Source: Nocardioides jensenii JCM 1364 = NBRC 14755 | Lineage (GTDB): Bacteria > Actinomycetota > Actinomycetes > Propionibacteriales > Nocardioidaceae | Length of the DNA stretch: 64,000 bases | Assembly: GCF_001552535.1 (NCBI RefSeq) | Contig: NZ_BCRJ01000058.1 | Coordinates: 1-64,000 of the forward strand | Direction of reading: 5' to 3' | Part shown: positions 34,554 through 43,663 of the stretch, piece by piece | How the letters are laid out: each line of letters begins with the position of its first letter | Position numbering within the stretch: the stretch's first letter is position 1 | The notes under the pieces: generated by a model | Told to the model about the DNA's origin: nothing | Seen by the model: the letters and a program-made list of their open reading frames with translations, nothing else | Database searches by the model: none | Program-made: the position numbers and the translations under genes

Positions 34554-36140
34554 ATGACCGCAGACGCCGCCTCCGTGATCGACTCGGCCCGCCAGCACAG
34601 TCTCGGCAACCTGCCGCGGCGCACCGCCCAGCGCTCCCCCGACCGCATCGCGATCGTGGACGGCCCGGATCCGGAGAGCCAGACCAGGCTCACGTTCGCC
34701 GAGTTCGCCGACCTGGTGGACCGTACGGCGGCCGGCATGGCGACGGACGGCATCGTCAAGGGCGACCGGGTCGCGCTGCTCTCCCACAACTGCTGGCAGT
34801 TCGCGGTGCTCTCCTTCGCCACGGCCAGACTCGGCGCGATCCTGGTGCCGGTGAACTTCATGCTCGGCGCCGATGAGATCGGTTTCATTCTCGACCACAG
34901 CGGAGCCGAGACCTTCGTCGTCGAGGGCGCGCTCGTCCCGACCGCGGAGGACGCGATGACGTCGGGGGGAAGCGTCACCCGTCGAGTCGTGATGGGGACG
35001 CAGCCACCGTCCGGCTGGACCGACGTACGCACCTGGCTCGAGCACGACGGCACCCCACCCGAGGTGGTCGTGGCCGACGACGACCCGATCCGACTGATGT
35101 ACACCTCCGGCACCGAGTCGCGGCCCAAGGGCGCGCTGCTCTCGAGCCGCTCCCTGATGTGGCAGTACGTCTCGTGCGTCATCGACGGGTCGATGTCGGC
35201 CGACGACATCGAGCTGCACACCCTGCCGCTCTACCACTGCGCCCAGCTCGACTGCTTCCTCGGACCCGACGTCTACCTCGGCGCCACCAGCATCATCCTG
35301 CCCGGCCCCGACCCGGCGTCGATCCTGCGCACCATCGCCACCGAGAGGGTCACCAAGTTCTTCGCTCCCCCGACGATCTGGATCGCCCTGCTGCGTCACC
35401 CCGACTTCGACTCCACCGACCTGTCCTCGCTGCGCAAGGGCTACTACGGCGCGTCGGCGATGCCGGTCGAGGTGCTCAAGGAGATCCGCGAGCGGCTGCC
35501 CGAGGTCGACCTGTGGAACTTCTACGGCCAGACCGAGATGGCGCCGCTGGCCACGATCCTGGGGCCCGACGAGCAGCTCTCGCGTGCCGGATCCGCCGGG
35601 CGCCAGGCACTCAACGTCGAGACCCGCATCGTCGACGAGGCAGACGAGACGGTGCCCGCGGGCACGGTCGGCGAGATCGTGCACCGCTCCCCGCACGCCA
35701 CGCTGGGCTACTACCACGACGACGCCAAGACCGCCGAGGCCTTCCGCAACGGATGGTTCCACTCCGGGGACCTGGGGTACGTCGATGACGACGGCCGACT
35801 GTTCGTGGTCGACCGGAAGAAGGACATGATCAAGACGGGTGGGGAGAACCTCGCCAGCCGGGAGGTCGAGGAGGCGATCTACACCCTCGACGGGGTCGCG
35901 GAGGTCGCGGTCTTCGGGGTCAGCCACCCGACCTGGGTCGAGGCCGTGGCCGCGGTCGTCGTACCCAGGCCCGACGCGGCGCTCACCTCCGAGCAGGTCA
36001 TCGAGCACACCCGATCAGTGCTGGCCGGCTACAAGACGCCGAAGTACGTCGTGATCGCCGACGCCCTGCCGAAGAACCCCAGCGGCAAGATCCTCAAGCG
36101 TCAGCTGCGCGACGAGCACGGCGACATCGCGGCGAACTAG
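34554..36140 (+). CDS. Acyl-CoA synthetase (AMP-forming, FadD-type)
   Basis: A 528-residue adenylate-forming enzyme. The P-loop is MYTSGTESRPKGALLS, with Glu in place of the usual second Thr-Gly-type pattern, a common variant in this group. NFYGQTEM, YYHDDAKTAEAFRNGWFHSGD, DRKKDMIKTGGENLASREVE and the final catalytic Lys in NPSGKILKRQL are all present. Paired with the upstream crotonase gene it suggests a small fatty or aryl acid degradation unit. ATG at 34554. Substrate unknown. Confidence 0.88.
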   Translation: MTADAASVIDSARQHSLGNLPRRTAQRSPDRIAIVDGPDPESQTRLTFAEFADLVDRTAAGMATDGIVKGDRVALLSHNCWQFAVLSFATARLGAILVPVNFMLGADEIGFILDHSGAETFVVEGALVPTAEDAMTSGGSVTRRVVMGTQPPSGWTDVRTWLEHDGTPPEVVVADDDPIRLMYTSGTESRPKGALLSSRSLMWQYVSCVIDGSMSADDIELHTLPLYHCAQLDCFLGPDVYLGATSIILPGPDPASILRTIATERVTKFFAPPTIWIALLRHPDFDSTDLSSLRKGYYGASAMPVEVLKEIRERLPEVDLWNFYGQTEMAPLATILGPDEQLSRAGSAGRQALNVETRIVDEADETVPAGTVGEIVHRSPHATLGYYHDDAKTAEAFRNGWFHSGDLGYVDDDGRLFVVDRKKDMIKTGGENLASREVEEAIYTLDGVAEVAVFGVSHPTWVEAVAAVVVPRPDAALTSEQVIEHTRSVLAGYKTPKYVVIADALPKNPSGKILKRQLRDEHGDIAAN

Positions 36141-36146
36141 GGACCC

Positions 36147-36797
36147 TCAGGTGCGGGCCAGCGCCTCGGCGATCGGCGTCTCGCCGTCGTTGAACTCGAT
36201 CGTGCGCCGGATCGTGGCGTCGTCGTCCAACGCTGCCGCGACCACCAGCGCCACGTTCTCGCGGGAGACCGTGGCCTTGGCGGCCTCGGGGCCGAGTTCG
36301 ATCTGCCCAGTGGCCGGCTCGAGGGTGAGGCCGCTCGGACCGAGGACGGTCCAGTCCAGCGTGGAGGCCCGCAGGTGCTCGTCGGCGGCGGCCTTCGCCT
36401 CGGCGTAGTGGAAGAACGGCTCGCTCTCGGGCACGCCGTGGTCGGGCCCGGCGCCGAAGTAGGACACCATCACGAACCGGCGTACCTCGGCCTGCGCGGA
36501 GGCATCGACGACGCGGATCGCGGCGTCACGGTCGACGGCATAGGTGCGCTCGGGACTGCCCCCACCGGCGCCGGCGGAGAACACCACGGCGTCGTGGCCG
36601 GCGACCAGCTCGACCAGGGCATCGACGTCGAGCGCCTCGATGTCGGCGACCACCGGGGTGGCACCGGTTGCGGAGACGTCGCCCGCGTGGTCGGGGTTGC
36701 GGATCACCGAGCTCACGTGGTGCCCGGATTCAGTGAGGATGCGGCCCAGGTGCAGGGCCACCTTGCCGTGGCCGCCGATGACAACGATGCGAGACAT
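36147..36797 (-). CDS. NAD(P)-binding Rossmann-fold protein (NmrA/YwnB-like SDR)
   Basis: A 216-residue atypical short-chain dehydrogenase-like protein. The dinucleotide motif is VVIGGHGKVALHLG at the N-terminus. YFGAGPDHGVPESEPFFHYAEAKAAADEHL carries the Tyr-x-x-x-Lys pair (YAEAK). Such proteins act as NAD(P)H-dependent reductases or redox sensors. It is convergent with the acyl-CoA synthetase and divergent from the GNAT fusion gene. ATG at 36797. Confidence 0.85.
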   Translation of the reverse strand: MSRIVVIGGHGKVALHLGRILTESGHHVSSVIRNPDHAGDVSATGATPVVADIEALDVDALVELVAGHDAVVFSAGAGGGSPERTYAVDRDAAIRVVDASAQAEVRRFVMVSYFGAGPDHGVPESEPFFHYAEAKAAADEHLRASTLDWTVLGPSGLTLEPATGQIELGPEAAKATVSRENVALVVAAALDDDATIRRTIEFNDGETPIAEALART

Positions 36798-36881
36798 GGT
36801 TCGACCGTACGTGGTCGGGCCAAGCATCGATGACAGACTCCGAAAGTCTCGCAACGACTGGTTGTCCGTGGAAGGAAGCCG

Positions 36882-38102
36882 ATGACTGCACCCGACCACC
36901 CCCACCATCGAGCCGAGCCCGGCACGGCACCCGACCCGCCGGTCCTGACCGGTGACGACGTCGTCCTGCGTGAGCTCCGCGAGTCCGACATCCCCCGCAT
37001 CGTGGAGGCCTGCGCGGACCCAGTCACCCAGAAGTGGCTGGGCCGGATGCCGTTGCCGTACGGCGAGGACGACGCCCGCGCATGGTTGGCCGACTGCAGA
37101 CGGAGAGCCGATTCCGGCACGGCGGTCACGTGGGCGGTCGCGGACCCCGACACCGACGCCCTGATCGGGGCGATCAACCTCTTCGACATCGAGCCCGGCG
37201 ACAGGGCCGAGATCGGCTACTGGACCCATCCGGCCGGTCGGGGGAAGGGCCTGACCACGCAGGCCTCACGACTGGTGGTCGACCACGGCCTCACCACGCT
37301 GGGCCTGGGCACGATCATCGGGCACGCCGCCCTCGACAATCGCGCGAGCCAGAAGGTGCTGGAGGCCAGCGGGCTGCGTCGCACCACGGTCGTCCCCGGG
37401 GGCACCACCGTCCGGTCGGGTCCCGCCGACGCGGCCCGCTTCTCACGGTCCGCCGACCCCGAGCCCGATCCGGGCGCCGGCCTGCACGCCGACGACGTCG
37501 AGGCCCACCAGAACAAGTCCGTGCTGCTCCCCCGCACCACGCTGTCGTTGGCCGAGGGAGAGATCGCCGTCGCGGTCGGGCGACCCGGCAGCGGACACAC
37601 CGCACTGGCCCTGACCCTCGCCGGTCGGCTCCCGCTGGCAGCGGGACAGGTCACGCTCGACGGCAGCCAGAGCCCGGCCGCCCTGCAACGCGCGGTCGCG
37701 CTCGTCGACGTCCCCGGTGTGAGCGAACCCGACGACAGCGTCCCCTTGCGCACCATCGTCGGCGAGGAGCTGGCGATGGCTCGGCGCAAAGCCTCGAGCA
37801 AGGCCGTCGCCCGCTGGCTGGCCGACGCCACCATGACGGAGCACGCCGACGCCGCCATGGACGACGTACCTGCCGGTGCCCGGGTCGGCGCCCTGGCCCG
37901 GCTGGCCGCGCAACGACCCGGCGTGCGCTTCCTGGTGATCACCTACCCCGAGCGTCACGGGCTGCCCCCGGGGTCGTGGCTGGACCTGGCTCGCTCCCTG
38001 GCGTCCGACGGTCTCGGCGTGCTGGTCACCGCGAGCGCGGCCGTCGACCTTCCCTGCGACGTCCACCGCTTCCCGATCGGACCCGAGGGGGTTGCCCGAT
38101 GA
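36882..38102 (+). CDS. GNAT acetyltransferase fused to a degenerate ABC ATPase domain
   Basis: A 406-residue fusion. Residues about 22-165 are a GNAT domain (VLRELRESDIPRIVEACADP, then RGKGLTTQASRLVVDHG and DNRASQKVLEASG). Residues about 205-400 resemble the ABC ATPase that usually precedes YhgE/Pip genes. Its Walker A is GRPGSGHTAL, with His in place of Lys, the signature motif is degenerate, and Walker B lacks the usual Asp (RFLVITYPE). No in-frame ATG or GTG lies in the linker, so this is one polypeptide. Its stop overlaps the YhgE start (ATGA), so they work together, probably in cell-envelope export. Confidence 0.75.
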   Translation: MTAPDHPHHRAEPGTAPDPPVLTGDDVVLRELRESDIPRIVEACADPVTQKWLGRMPLPYGEDDARAWLADCRRRADSGTAVTWAVADPDTDALIGAINLFDIEPGDRAEIGYWTHPAGRGKGLTTQASRLVVDHGLTTLGLGTIIGHAALDNRASQKVLEASGLRRTTVVPGGTTVRSGPADAARFSRSADPEPDPGAGLHADDVEAHQNKSVLLPRTTLSLAEGEIAVAVGRPGSGHTALALTLAGRLPLAAGQVTLDGSQSPAALQRAVALVDVPGVSEPDDSVPLRTIVGEELAMARRKASSKAVARWLADATMTEHADAAMDDVPAGARVGALARLAAQRPGVRFLVITYPERHGLPPGSWLDLARSLASDGLGVLVTASAAVDLPCDVHRFPIGPEGVAR

Positions 38103-40036
38103 CGTCCCTGCGCATTGCCCTGACCGAGCTGCGACGCATCACCGCGGGCCGGCTGCCGAAGGTCGCGGTGCTGGCGATGGTGCTGATCCCCACTCTGTAC
38201 GCCGGTCTCTACCTCTATGCGAACCACGACCCCTACGCGAACCTCGACCACGTGCCGGCCGCCCTCGTCGTCGAGGACACCGGCGCCAAGGACACCGCCG
38301 GCGATGAGATGCAGGCCGGACGCGACGTGGCCGACGACCTCCTCGAACGCAAGGACTTCGACTGGCAGGAGGTCAGCCGGGAGGAGGCCGAGCAAGGCGT
38401 CCACGAGGGCCGCTACGACTTCGCACTGGCGATCCCCCGGGACTTCTCCACGTCGCTGACCAGTGCCGGCACCGCCGACCCGGAGCAGGCGCGGCTGCAG
38501 ATGATCACCAACGACGCCAACTCCTATCTCTCCACGACGATCGCCAACACCGTCACCGACAAGGTGCGCGACGCGATCGCGACCCGCGTGTCGAAGGAGG
38601 CCACCGAGACGTTCCTGCTCGGCATCGCCGACCTGCGCACCGGCCTGGTCAAGGGCGCCAACGGCGCCGACAAGCTCGTCGACGGGCTCAGCGAGGCCGG
38701 CCGTGGAGCCACGAAGCTGACGAACGGTGCCAGCGAGCTCGCCGACGGCACCGACCAGCTCGCGGACGGCGCCGACACGCTGGCCACCGGGTTGGGCACC
38801 GTCGAGAGCAAGGTCGCCCCGTTGCCCGGCCAGAGCCGCAAACTGGCGAACGGCGCCCGCCGGGTGGCCGACGGCGACGCCACCATCGCCTCCTACGGCC
38901 GACTCGCCGCCTCCGCGGTGGGCGACGTCCGCACCCGCTACCGCGACACCCGCGCCGACCTCTCCGACGAGCTTCGTGCAGCCGGGCTGACCCCAGCGCA
39001 ACGCACCCGTGCGCTGCGGATCTACGACCGGCTGGGGCAACCGCTGCGCGACGCCGACGCGAAGGCCCAGCTGGTCAAGGGGAAGCTCAACAAGCTCGCG
39101 GCCGGCGCGGATGCCGTGGCCGACGGAAACGAGCAGCTCGCGAACGCCGTACCTCGCCTGGTGCAGGGCATCTCGCAGGCGCACGACGGCGCCACCAGGC
39201 TCGCCACCGGCGCCGACCGGCTCGGCGAGGGCGCCGATCGCCTGGAGACCGGCGCCTCTCGACTCGACACCGGCGTCGGGAAGCTGCGCCAGGGTGCGGT
39301 CAAGCTGCGCAACGGTCTGCGCAACGGGGCCGAGCAGGTGCCGAGCATGGATGCACAGGCCCGTACGCGGGTCGCCAGCACGATCGGGGACCCGGTCGAC
39401 GTCCGGTCGAGCTCACAGGCCGAGGCGGCGACGTACGGCGCAGGTCTTGCCCCGTTCTTCCTCGCCCTCTCGGCGTGGATCGGGGGCTACGTCCTGTTCA
39501 TGCTCGTCCGGCCGCTCTCCCAGCGAGCCCTTGCCGCCAACCAGACCCCGCTGCGGGTGGCCCTGGGGGGCTGGTTCCCGCCGATGCTGATCGGGCTGCT
39601 GCAGATGGTGGTCGTGCTCGGCGTGGTCACCTTCGCGCTCGACGTGACACCGGTGCACATACCCACCACGCTGCTGTTCCTGATGCTCACCTCGGCCGCG
39701 TTCATCGCCATCGTGCACGCCCTGAACGCGCTCCTCGGCTCGGCCGGGCAGTTCCTCGGTCTGGTGCTGATGGTGCTGCAGCTGGTCACCTGCGGAGGCA
39801 CGTTCCCGTGGCAGACCATCCCCGAACCGCTCTACGTCCTGCACCACCTGTTGCCGATGAGCTACGCCGTCGACGGGCTGCGACAGCTGATGTACGGCGG
39901 ACTCGAGGCGCGGGTGCTCACCGACGTACTGGTCATCGCCGCCTGGGGCCTGGCCGCCTTGCTGGTCACCAGCAGAGTCGCCCGCAAGCAACGGGTCTGG
40001 TCGGCCAAGCGGGTGCGCCCCGAGCTCGTGCTGTGA
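38099..40036 (+). CDS. YhgE/Pip family membrane protein
   Basis: A 645-residue protein with an N-terminal transmembrane helix, a large extracytoplasmic region and five or six C-terminal helices. The outer region carries the repeated heptad-like A-x-x-L-A-x-G-A-x-x-L units (residues about 185-230 and 335-410) that define the YhgE/Pip family and probably form a coiled stalk. The membrane end is ABC-2-like. Relatives include the phage infection protein of Lactococcus and EsaA-like secretion proteins. ATG overlaps the stop of the GNAT-ABC gene, so an ATPase-permease partnership is likely, although that ATPase looks impaired. Confidence 0.88.
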   Translation: MTSLRIALTELRRITAGRLPKVAVLAMVLIPTLYAGLYLYANHDPYANLDHVPAALVVEDTGAKDTAGDEMQAGRDVADDLLERKDFDWQEVSREEAEQGVHEGRYDFALAIPRDFSTSLTSAGTADPEQARLQMITNDANSYLSTTIANTVTDKVRDAIATRVSKEATETFLLGIADLRTGLVKGANGADKLVDGLSEAGRGATKLTNGASELADGTDQLADGADTLATGLGTVESKVAPLPGQSRKLANGARRVADGDATIASYGRLAASAVGDVRTRYRDTRADLSDELRAAGLTPAQRTRALRIYDRLGQPLRDADAKAQLVKGKLNKLAAGADAVADGNEQLANAVPRLVQGISQAHDGATRLATGADRLGEGADRLETGASRLDTGVGKLRQGAVKLRNGLRNGAEQVPSMDAQARTRVASTIGDPVDVRSSSQAEAATYGAGLAPFFLALSAWIGGYVLFMLVRPLSQRALAANQTPLRVALGGWFPPMLIGLLQMVVVLGVVTFALDVTPVHIPTTLLFLMLTSAAFIAIVHALNALLGSAGQFLGLVLMVLQLVTCGGTFPWQTIPEPLYVLHHLLPMSYAVDGLRQLMYGGLEARVLTDVLVIAAWGLAALLVTSRVARKQRVWSAKRVRPELVL

Positions 40037-40055
40037 GGAGCGTGCGGGCAGCCGT

Positions 40056-40301
40056 TCACGCCTCGGTGTCGTGGTCCTCGTTGTTCCGGTCGTTGACCGG
40101 CTCGTCACCGAAGACCCCGGCATCCTTGGCCGCCTTGGTCTTGCGCAGCTGACGGGTCAGGCTCCAGCACAGCAGCGCGACCGCGACGATCAGGGCGATG
40201 AACACTCCGAAGCCGAGCCACCCAGCGACGACGTCCTTGTCCTCGGGGATCTTGGTGGTGTCCTTGGCGACGAGGACGAGGGAGAGGAGCATGTCAGTCA
40301 T
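40056..40301 (-). CDS. Small single-pass membrane protein downstream of mca
   Basis: An 81-residue protein with one transmembrane helix (GWLGFGVFIALIVAVALLCW) and a charged C-terminal tail. Its ATG overlaps the mca stop (ATGA). The same small gene beside mca is seen in mycobacteria (Rv1083 position), so it is a conserved neighbour of mycothiol metabolism, function unknown. Confidence 0.75.
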   Translation of the reverse strand: MTDMLLSLVLVAKDTTKIPEDKDVVAGWLGFGVFIALIVAVALLCWSLTRQLRKTKAAKDAGVFGDEPVNDRNNEDHDTEA

Positions 40302-41206
40302 GACGTCAGTCTCCCAGCAGTGCCGCGGATGCCGGCGAAGAGGTCGTCCTCGGGCAGCGTCGACTCGACATGGCTGACCACGAGCTCGAACTCCTCGGTG
40401 GGCCACACACGCTGCTGGAGGTCCAACGGCACCGCGAACCAGTGGCCGTCGGGGTCGATCTGGGTGGCGTGTGCGAGCAACGCACGATCGCGTACGTCGA
40501 AGAACTCCCCACACGGGACCCGCGTGGTGATGCGCGCGTCGTGCTCGGGGTCGGGCTTCCAGGTGGCCAGGCGCTCCTTCCACGGTGACTCCAGACCGGC
40601 TGCGTCCATCGCCTCGGAGATCGCGACGGTGCGCGGGCGGTTGAACCCGTGCTGGTAGTAGAGCTTCATCGGCTGCCAGGCCGGGCCCGCCTCCGGGTAG
40701 CGCTCCGGGTCACCGGCGGCCTCGAAGGCGACCATGGAGATGTTGTGGCACTGGATGTGGTCGGGGTGCGGGTAGCCGCCCTTCTCGTCGTACGTCGTCA
40801 CGACGTGCGGCCGGAACTCGCGGATCAGCCGGACCAGTGGTGCGGCCGCTTCCGCAACGTCCTCCAGGGCGAAGCAGCCCTCGGGAAGTGGCGGCTTCGG
40901 GTCGCCCTCGGGCCAGCCGGAGTCGACGAACCCGAGCCAGTCCTGGGTGATCCCGAGGATGTCGCGGGCGGTCTCCATCTCGCGGCGGCGGATCTCGGTG
41001 ATGTTCGCGAGCACGTCGGGGCGGTCCATCCGCGGGTTGAGCACCGAGCCGCGCTCGCCGCCGGTGCAGGTGACCACGTGCACGTCGACCCCTTCGGCGA
41101 CGTACTTCGCGGTCGTGGCGGCACCCTTGCTCGACTCGTCGTCGGGGTGGGCGTGCACGTGCATCAGTCGCAGGCGGTCGGAGTCCGTGGGGGGCGGGGT
41201 CTGCAT
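40298..41206 (-). CDS. mca: Mycothiol S-conjugate amidase
   Basis: A zinc amidase of the LmbE/PIG-L family, 302 residues, that cleaves mycothiol S-conjugates to release mercapturic acids for export, a detoxification step specific to actinobacteria. Zinc ligands are in HAHPDDES (near residue 17) and HPDHIQCH (near 145). The long C-terminal part and WFAVPLDLQQRVWPTEEFEL are characteristic of Mca rather than the related deacetylase MshB. ATG at 41206, divergent from the DUF4307 gene as in mycobacteria. Confidence 0.93.
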   Translation of the reverse strand: MQTPPPTDSDRLRLMHVHAHPDDESSKGAATTAKYVAEGVDVHVVTCTGGERGSVLNPRMDRPDVLANITEIRRREMETARDILGITQDWLGFVDSGWPEGDPKPPLPEGCFALEDVAEAAAPLVRLIREFRPHVVTTYDEKGGYPHPDHIQCHNISMVAFEAAGDPERYPEAGPAWQPMKLYYQHGFNRPRTVAISEAMDAAGLESPWKERLATWKPDPEHDARITTRVPCGEFFDVRDRALLAHATQIDPDGHWFAVPLDLQQRVWPTEEFELVVSHVESTLPEDDLFAGIRGTAGRLTS

Positions 41207-41227
41207 CCCATGATTCTAGGTGGGACG

Positions 41228-41626
41228 ATGGCGCGCGTGAGTGTTGACCTGTCCGAGCGGTACGGAACGAACCGGCCGCGCCAGCGAGCCCTGCTGCTGG
41301 CGGTGTCTGCCGTCCTGGGCGTCGCGTTCCTGGTCTGGCTGGGCTGGATCGTCTGGTTCCACTCCACGCCCGAGGTCTCCTCGGACCTGTCGACGTACAA
41401 GGTGGTGGACGCGCACAAGGCCGAGGTCGTCGTGCAGGTGCACCTCGCCGAGGACGTCGACGCGAGATGCAAGGTCCGTGCCCTGGCCGCCGACCATGTC
41501 GTGGTCGGCGAGGAGAACTTCACGCCGGTCGACGGGCGCAACGACGTCGAGATCCGCACCGAGCGTGAGGCGACCTCGGTGGAGCTGGTCGGTTGCACCG
41601 CACCCGGCCAGAACCGACCCGGCTGA
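41228..41626 (+). CDS. DUF4307 family membrane protein
   Basis: A 132-residue protein with one N-terminal transmembrane segment (about 24-45, LAVSAVLGVAFLVWLGWIVWF) and a small exported beta domain (YKVVDAHKAEVVVQV, then RCKVRALAADHVVVGEE). This matches DUF4307, conserved next to mca in actinobacteria (Rv1081c position). Function unknown. ATG at 41228, only 21 bp from the divergent mca start. Confidence 0.85.
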   Translation: MARVSVDLSERYGTNRPRQRALLLAVSAVLGVAFLVWLGWIVWFHSTPEVSSDLSTYKVVDAHKAEVVVQVHLAEDVDARCKVRALAADHVVVGEENFTPVDGRNDVEIRTEREATSVELVGCTAPGQNRPG

Positions 41627-41628
41627 CC

Positions 41629-41680
41629 GGCCGGGCTGAGCAGGCGGGCCGAGCGGCCGGGCTGAGCGGCCGGGCGAACC
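41629..41680. repeat. GC-rich tandem-like repeats
   Basis: GGCCGGGCTGAGC occurs at 41629-41641 and 41655-41667, with a partial third copy following, directly after the DUF4307 stop. These may act as a terminator or a simple slippage repeat. Confidence 0.45.
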
Positions 41681-41689
41681 GGCAAGGAC

Positions 41690-41725
41690 GTGCCGCACTC
41701 GGGCAGTTTTGCTAAACTCATTCTT
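41690..41725 (+). promoter_or_regulatory. Probable greA promoter
   Basis: An AT-rich island in otherwise GC-rich sequence contains TTTTGCTAAACT; TAAACT at 41713-41718 would be the -10 hexamer, preceded by TGC like an extended -10. About 150 bases of leader would separate it from the greA ATG. Confidence 0.4.
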
Positions 41726-41866
41726 TCGACACCTCGAGCAGGGACTATGACGTGCTGCCGACGGAGCAGGCACGTGTGCCCTTTCCGCGGTTGTGTGCGT
41801 CCCCCACACCGCCCGAGCCATCCCCAACCGCACTGCCCCATCCGCACTGCACGCAGGAGTTGCACC

Positions 41867-42361
41867 ATGACTGAGCAGGGAACGATCTGGCTGACCCAGG
41901 ACGCTTACGACAAGCTCCAGGCCGAGCTGGAGAATCTCAAGGGCCCGCTCCGCCAAGAGATCATCGAGAAGATTTCCGCTGCCCGCGACGAGGGCGACCT
42001 CAAGGAGAACAGCGGCTACCACGCGGCCAAGGACGAGCAGGGCAAGCAGGAGGCCCGCATCCGCCAGCTCGAGGACATGCTGCGTCGCGCCGAGGTCGGC
42101 GAGGTGCCGCCCGACGACGGTGTCGTCGAGCCCGGCATGGTGGTCAGCGTCAAGCTTCTCGACTTCGACGAGGACGAGACCTTCCTGCTCGGTGCGCGCG
42201 AGAACCTCAACGAGGGCGACGACCTCACGGTCTACTCCCCCGAGTCGGCCATGGGTGCCGCGATCAACGGCAGCTCGAAGGGCGACACGGTCACCTACAG
42301 CGCGCCCAACGGCAAGGAGCTGAAGGTCGAGATCCTCGACGCAAAGCCCTACACCGCCTGA
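41867..42361 (+). CDS. greA: Transcription elongation factor GreA
   Basis: A 164-residue GreA that rescues backtracked RNA polymerase by stimulating transcript cleavage. The N-terminal coiled coil carries the acidic tip (AARDEGDLKENSGYHAAKDEQGKQEARI) and the C-terminal FKBP-like domain begins near residue 85. Length and synteny beside DUF4307 and mca match mycobacterial greA. ATG at 41867 follows GCAGGAG. A long perfect hairpin follows the stop. Confidence 0.95.
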   Translation: MTEQGTIWLTQDAYDKLQAELENLKGPLRQEIIEKISAARDEGDLKENSGYHAAKDEQGKQEARIRQLEDMLRRAEVGEVPPDDGVVEPGMVVSVKLLDFDEDETFLLGARENLNEGDDLTVYSPESAMGAAINGSSKGDTVTYSAPNGKELKVEILDAKPYTA

Positions 42362-42368
42362 TCTTCAC

Positions 42369-42433
42369 CGACAGTCCCCAACGTCTGGCAGGTCCCGGAG
42401 GTCCCTCCGTCTGCGGATCGTTGGGGACTGTCG
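42369..42433. terminator. Long perfect hairpin between greA and ilvA
   Basis: Arms of 15 bp (42369-42383 and 42419-42433, CGACAGTCCCCAACG and its complement) enclose a 35-base loop that itself contains GGTCCC repeats. It lies between convergent ends and should stop both transcripts. Confidence 0.75.
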
Positions 42434-42448
42434 CGTTGTCGGGACCGG

Positions 42449-43663
42449 TTACTCGTAGACGGTGTAGCCGCGTTCCCGGAGTCGGGTGAGGACGACCTCT
42501 GCGTGGGTCGCGCCCCGGGTCTCGAGCTGCAGGTGCACCTCGACCTCGTCGAGGTTGAGCGAGGGTGAGATGCGCTCGTGCGCCACCTCGAGCACGTTGG
42601 CCTGGGTCGCGGCCAGCTCACCGAGCAACTTGGCCAGCCCACCCGGCACGTCAGGGATGCACACGCGCAGGTTGAGATAGCGACTGTCGGCGGCCATGCC
42701 GTGCCGGATCACCTTGCCCAGCAGCAGCGGGTCGATGTTGCCGCCCGAGAGCACCGCAACAGCCGGTGTCTCGAAGGCCCTCGGGTTGTCGAGTACGGCG
42801 GCCACGGCCGCTGCGCCGGCGGGTTCGACGACCATCTTGGCCCGCTCGACCAGGGCCAGGAGTGCGCGTGAGAGCGACTCCTCGGAGACCGTGATCACCT
42901 CGTCGACGTGCTGCTGGATCGCGCGGAACGGCACGTCACCGGGACGGCCCACGGCGATGCCGTCGGCCATCGTGGCCATCGACTCCAATGCCACCGGCGA
43001 CCCGTGGGCCAATGACCCGGGGATGGCCGCGGCTCCTTCGGCCTGCACACCGACGACGCGTACGTCGGGCCGCAGCGCCTTGATCGCCGTGGCGATGCCG
43101 GCCACGAGCCCGCCGCCACCGGCCGGGACCAGCACCGTGCGGACCTGCGGCTCCTGCTCCAGGATCTCGAGGCCGGTGGTGCCCTGGCCTGCGACGATGT
43201 CGGCGTGGTCGAACGGGTGGATCAGCACGGCCCCGGTCCGCTCGGCGAACTCCCGAGCCGCCTCGAGGGCCTGGTCGATGTACTTGCCGTGGAAGATCAC
43301 CTCGGCGCCGTAGGCGCGGGTGGCCCGCTCCTTGGGGATCGGGGCGCCCTCCGGCATGAAGACGGTCGACTTGATGCCCAGCAGCTGCGCGGCCAGTGCG
43401 ACGCCCTGGGCGTGGTTCCCGGCCGATGCCGCGACCACGCCGTGTGCGCGCTCCTCGGCGCTGAGCCTCGAGATGCGCAGGTAGGCGCCACGGATCTTGA
43501 AGGAACCGGTGCGCTGGAGGTTCTCGCACTTGAGGCTGATCGGTCCGCCGGCCAGCGCCGAGAGCCAGCGGGACTCCTCCATCGGGGTGTGCACGGCGAC
43601 CCCCTCGAGCGCCGTACGCGCGGCCTCGATGTCGGCCAGGGTCACGGTGGGAATCTCGGTCAC
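42449..43663 (-). CDS. ilvA: Threonine ammonia-lyase with ACT domain
   Basis: PLP enzyme of 404 residues converting threonine to 2-oxobutanoate and ammonia, feeding isoleucine synthesis or catabolism. The PLP lysine is in RTGSFKIRGA, the glycine-rich phosphate loop in VPAGGGGLVAG and the conserved ASAGNHAQGVA is present. A single C-terminal ACT domain (about 325-404) fits the shorter, TdcB/IlvA1-like form. GTG at 43663 overlaps the stop of the AI-2E transporter gene upstream (GTGA). It may also act on serine. Confidence 0.92.
   Translation of the reverse strand: MTEIPTVTLADIEAARTALEGVAVHTPMEESRWLSALAGGPISLKCENLQRTGSFKIRGAYLRISRLSAEERAHGVVAASAGNHAQGVALAAQLLGIKSTVFMPEGAPIPKERATRAYGAEVIFHGKYIDQALEAAREFAERTGAVLIHPFDHADIVAGQGTTGLEILEQEPQVRTVLVPAGGGGLVAGIATAIKALRPDVRVVGVQAEGAAAIPGSLAHGSPVALESMATMADGIAVGRPGDVPFRAIQQHVDEVITVSEESLSRALLALVERAKMVVEPAGAAAVAAVLDNPRAFETPAVAVLSGGNIDPLLLGKVIRHGMAADSRYLNLRVCIPDVPGGLAKLLGELAATQANVLEVAHERISPSLNLDEVEVHLQLETRGATHAEVVLTRLRERGYTVYE

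Noticed and set aside
37034-38090. Alternative plus-strand frame running into YhgE from within the GNAT-ABC gene
   Set aside because: The Arg/Gly/Pro-rich translation before MTSLRIALTELRR is a shadow of the GNAT-ABC gene; the real YhgE start is the ATGA overlap at 38099.
41216-42022. Long minus-strand frame over DUF4307 and the greA start
   Set aside because: Antisense shadow containing low-complexity PGRSARP repeats from the GC-rich repeat; DUF4307 and greA on the plus strand are clear.
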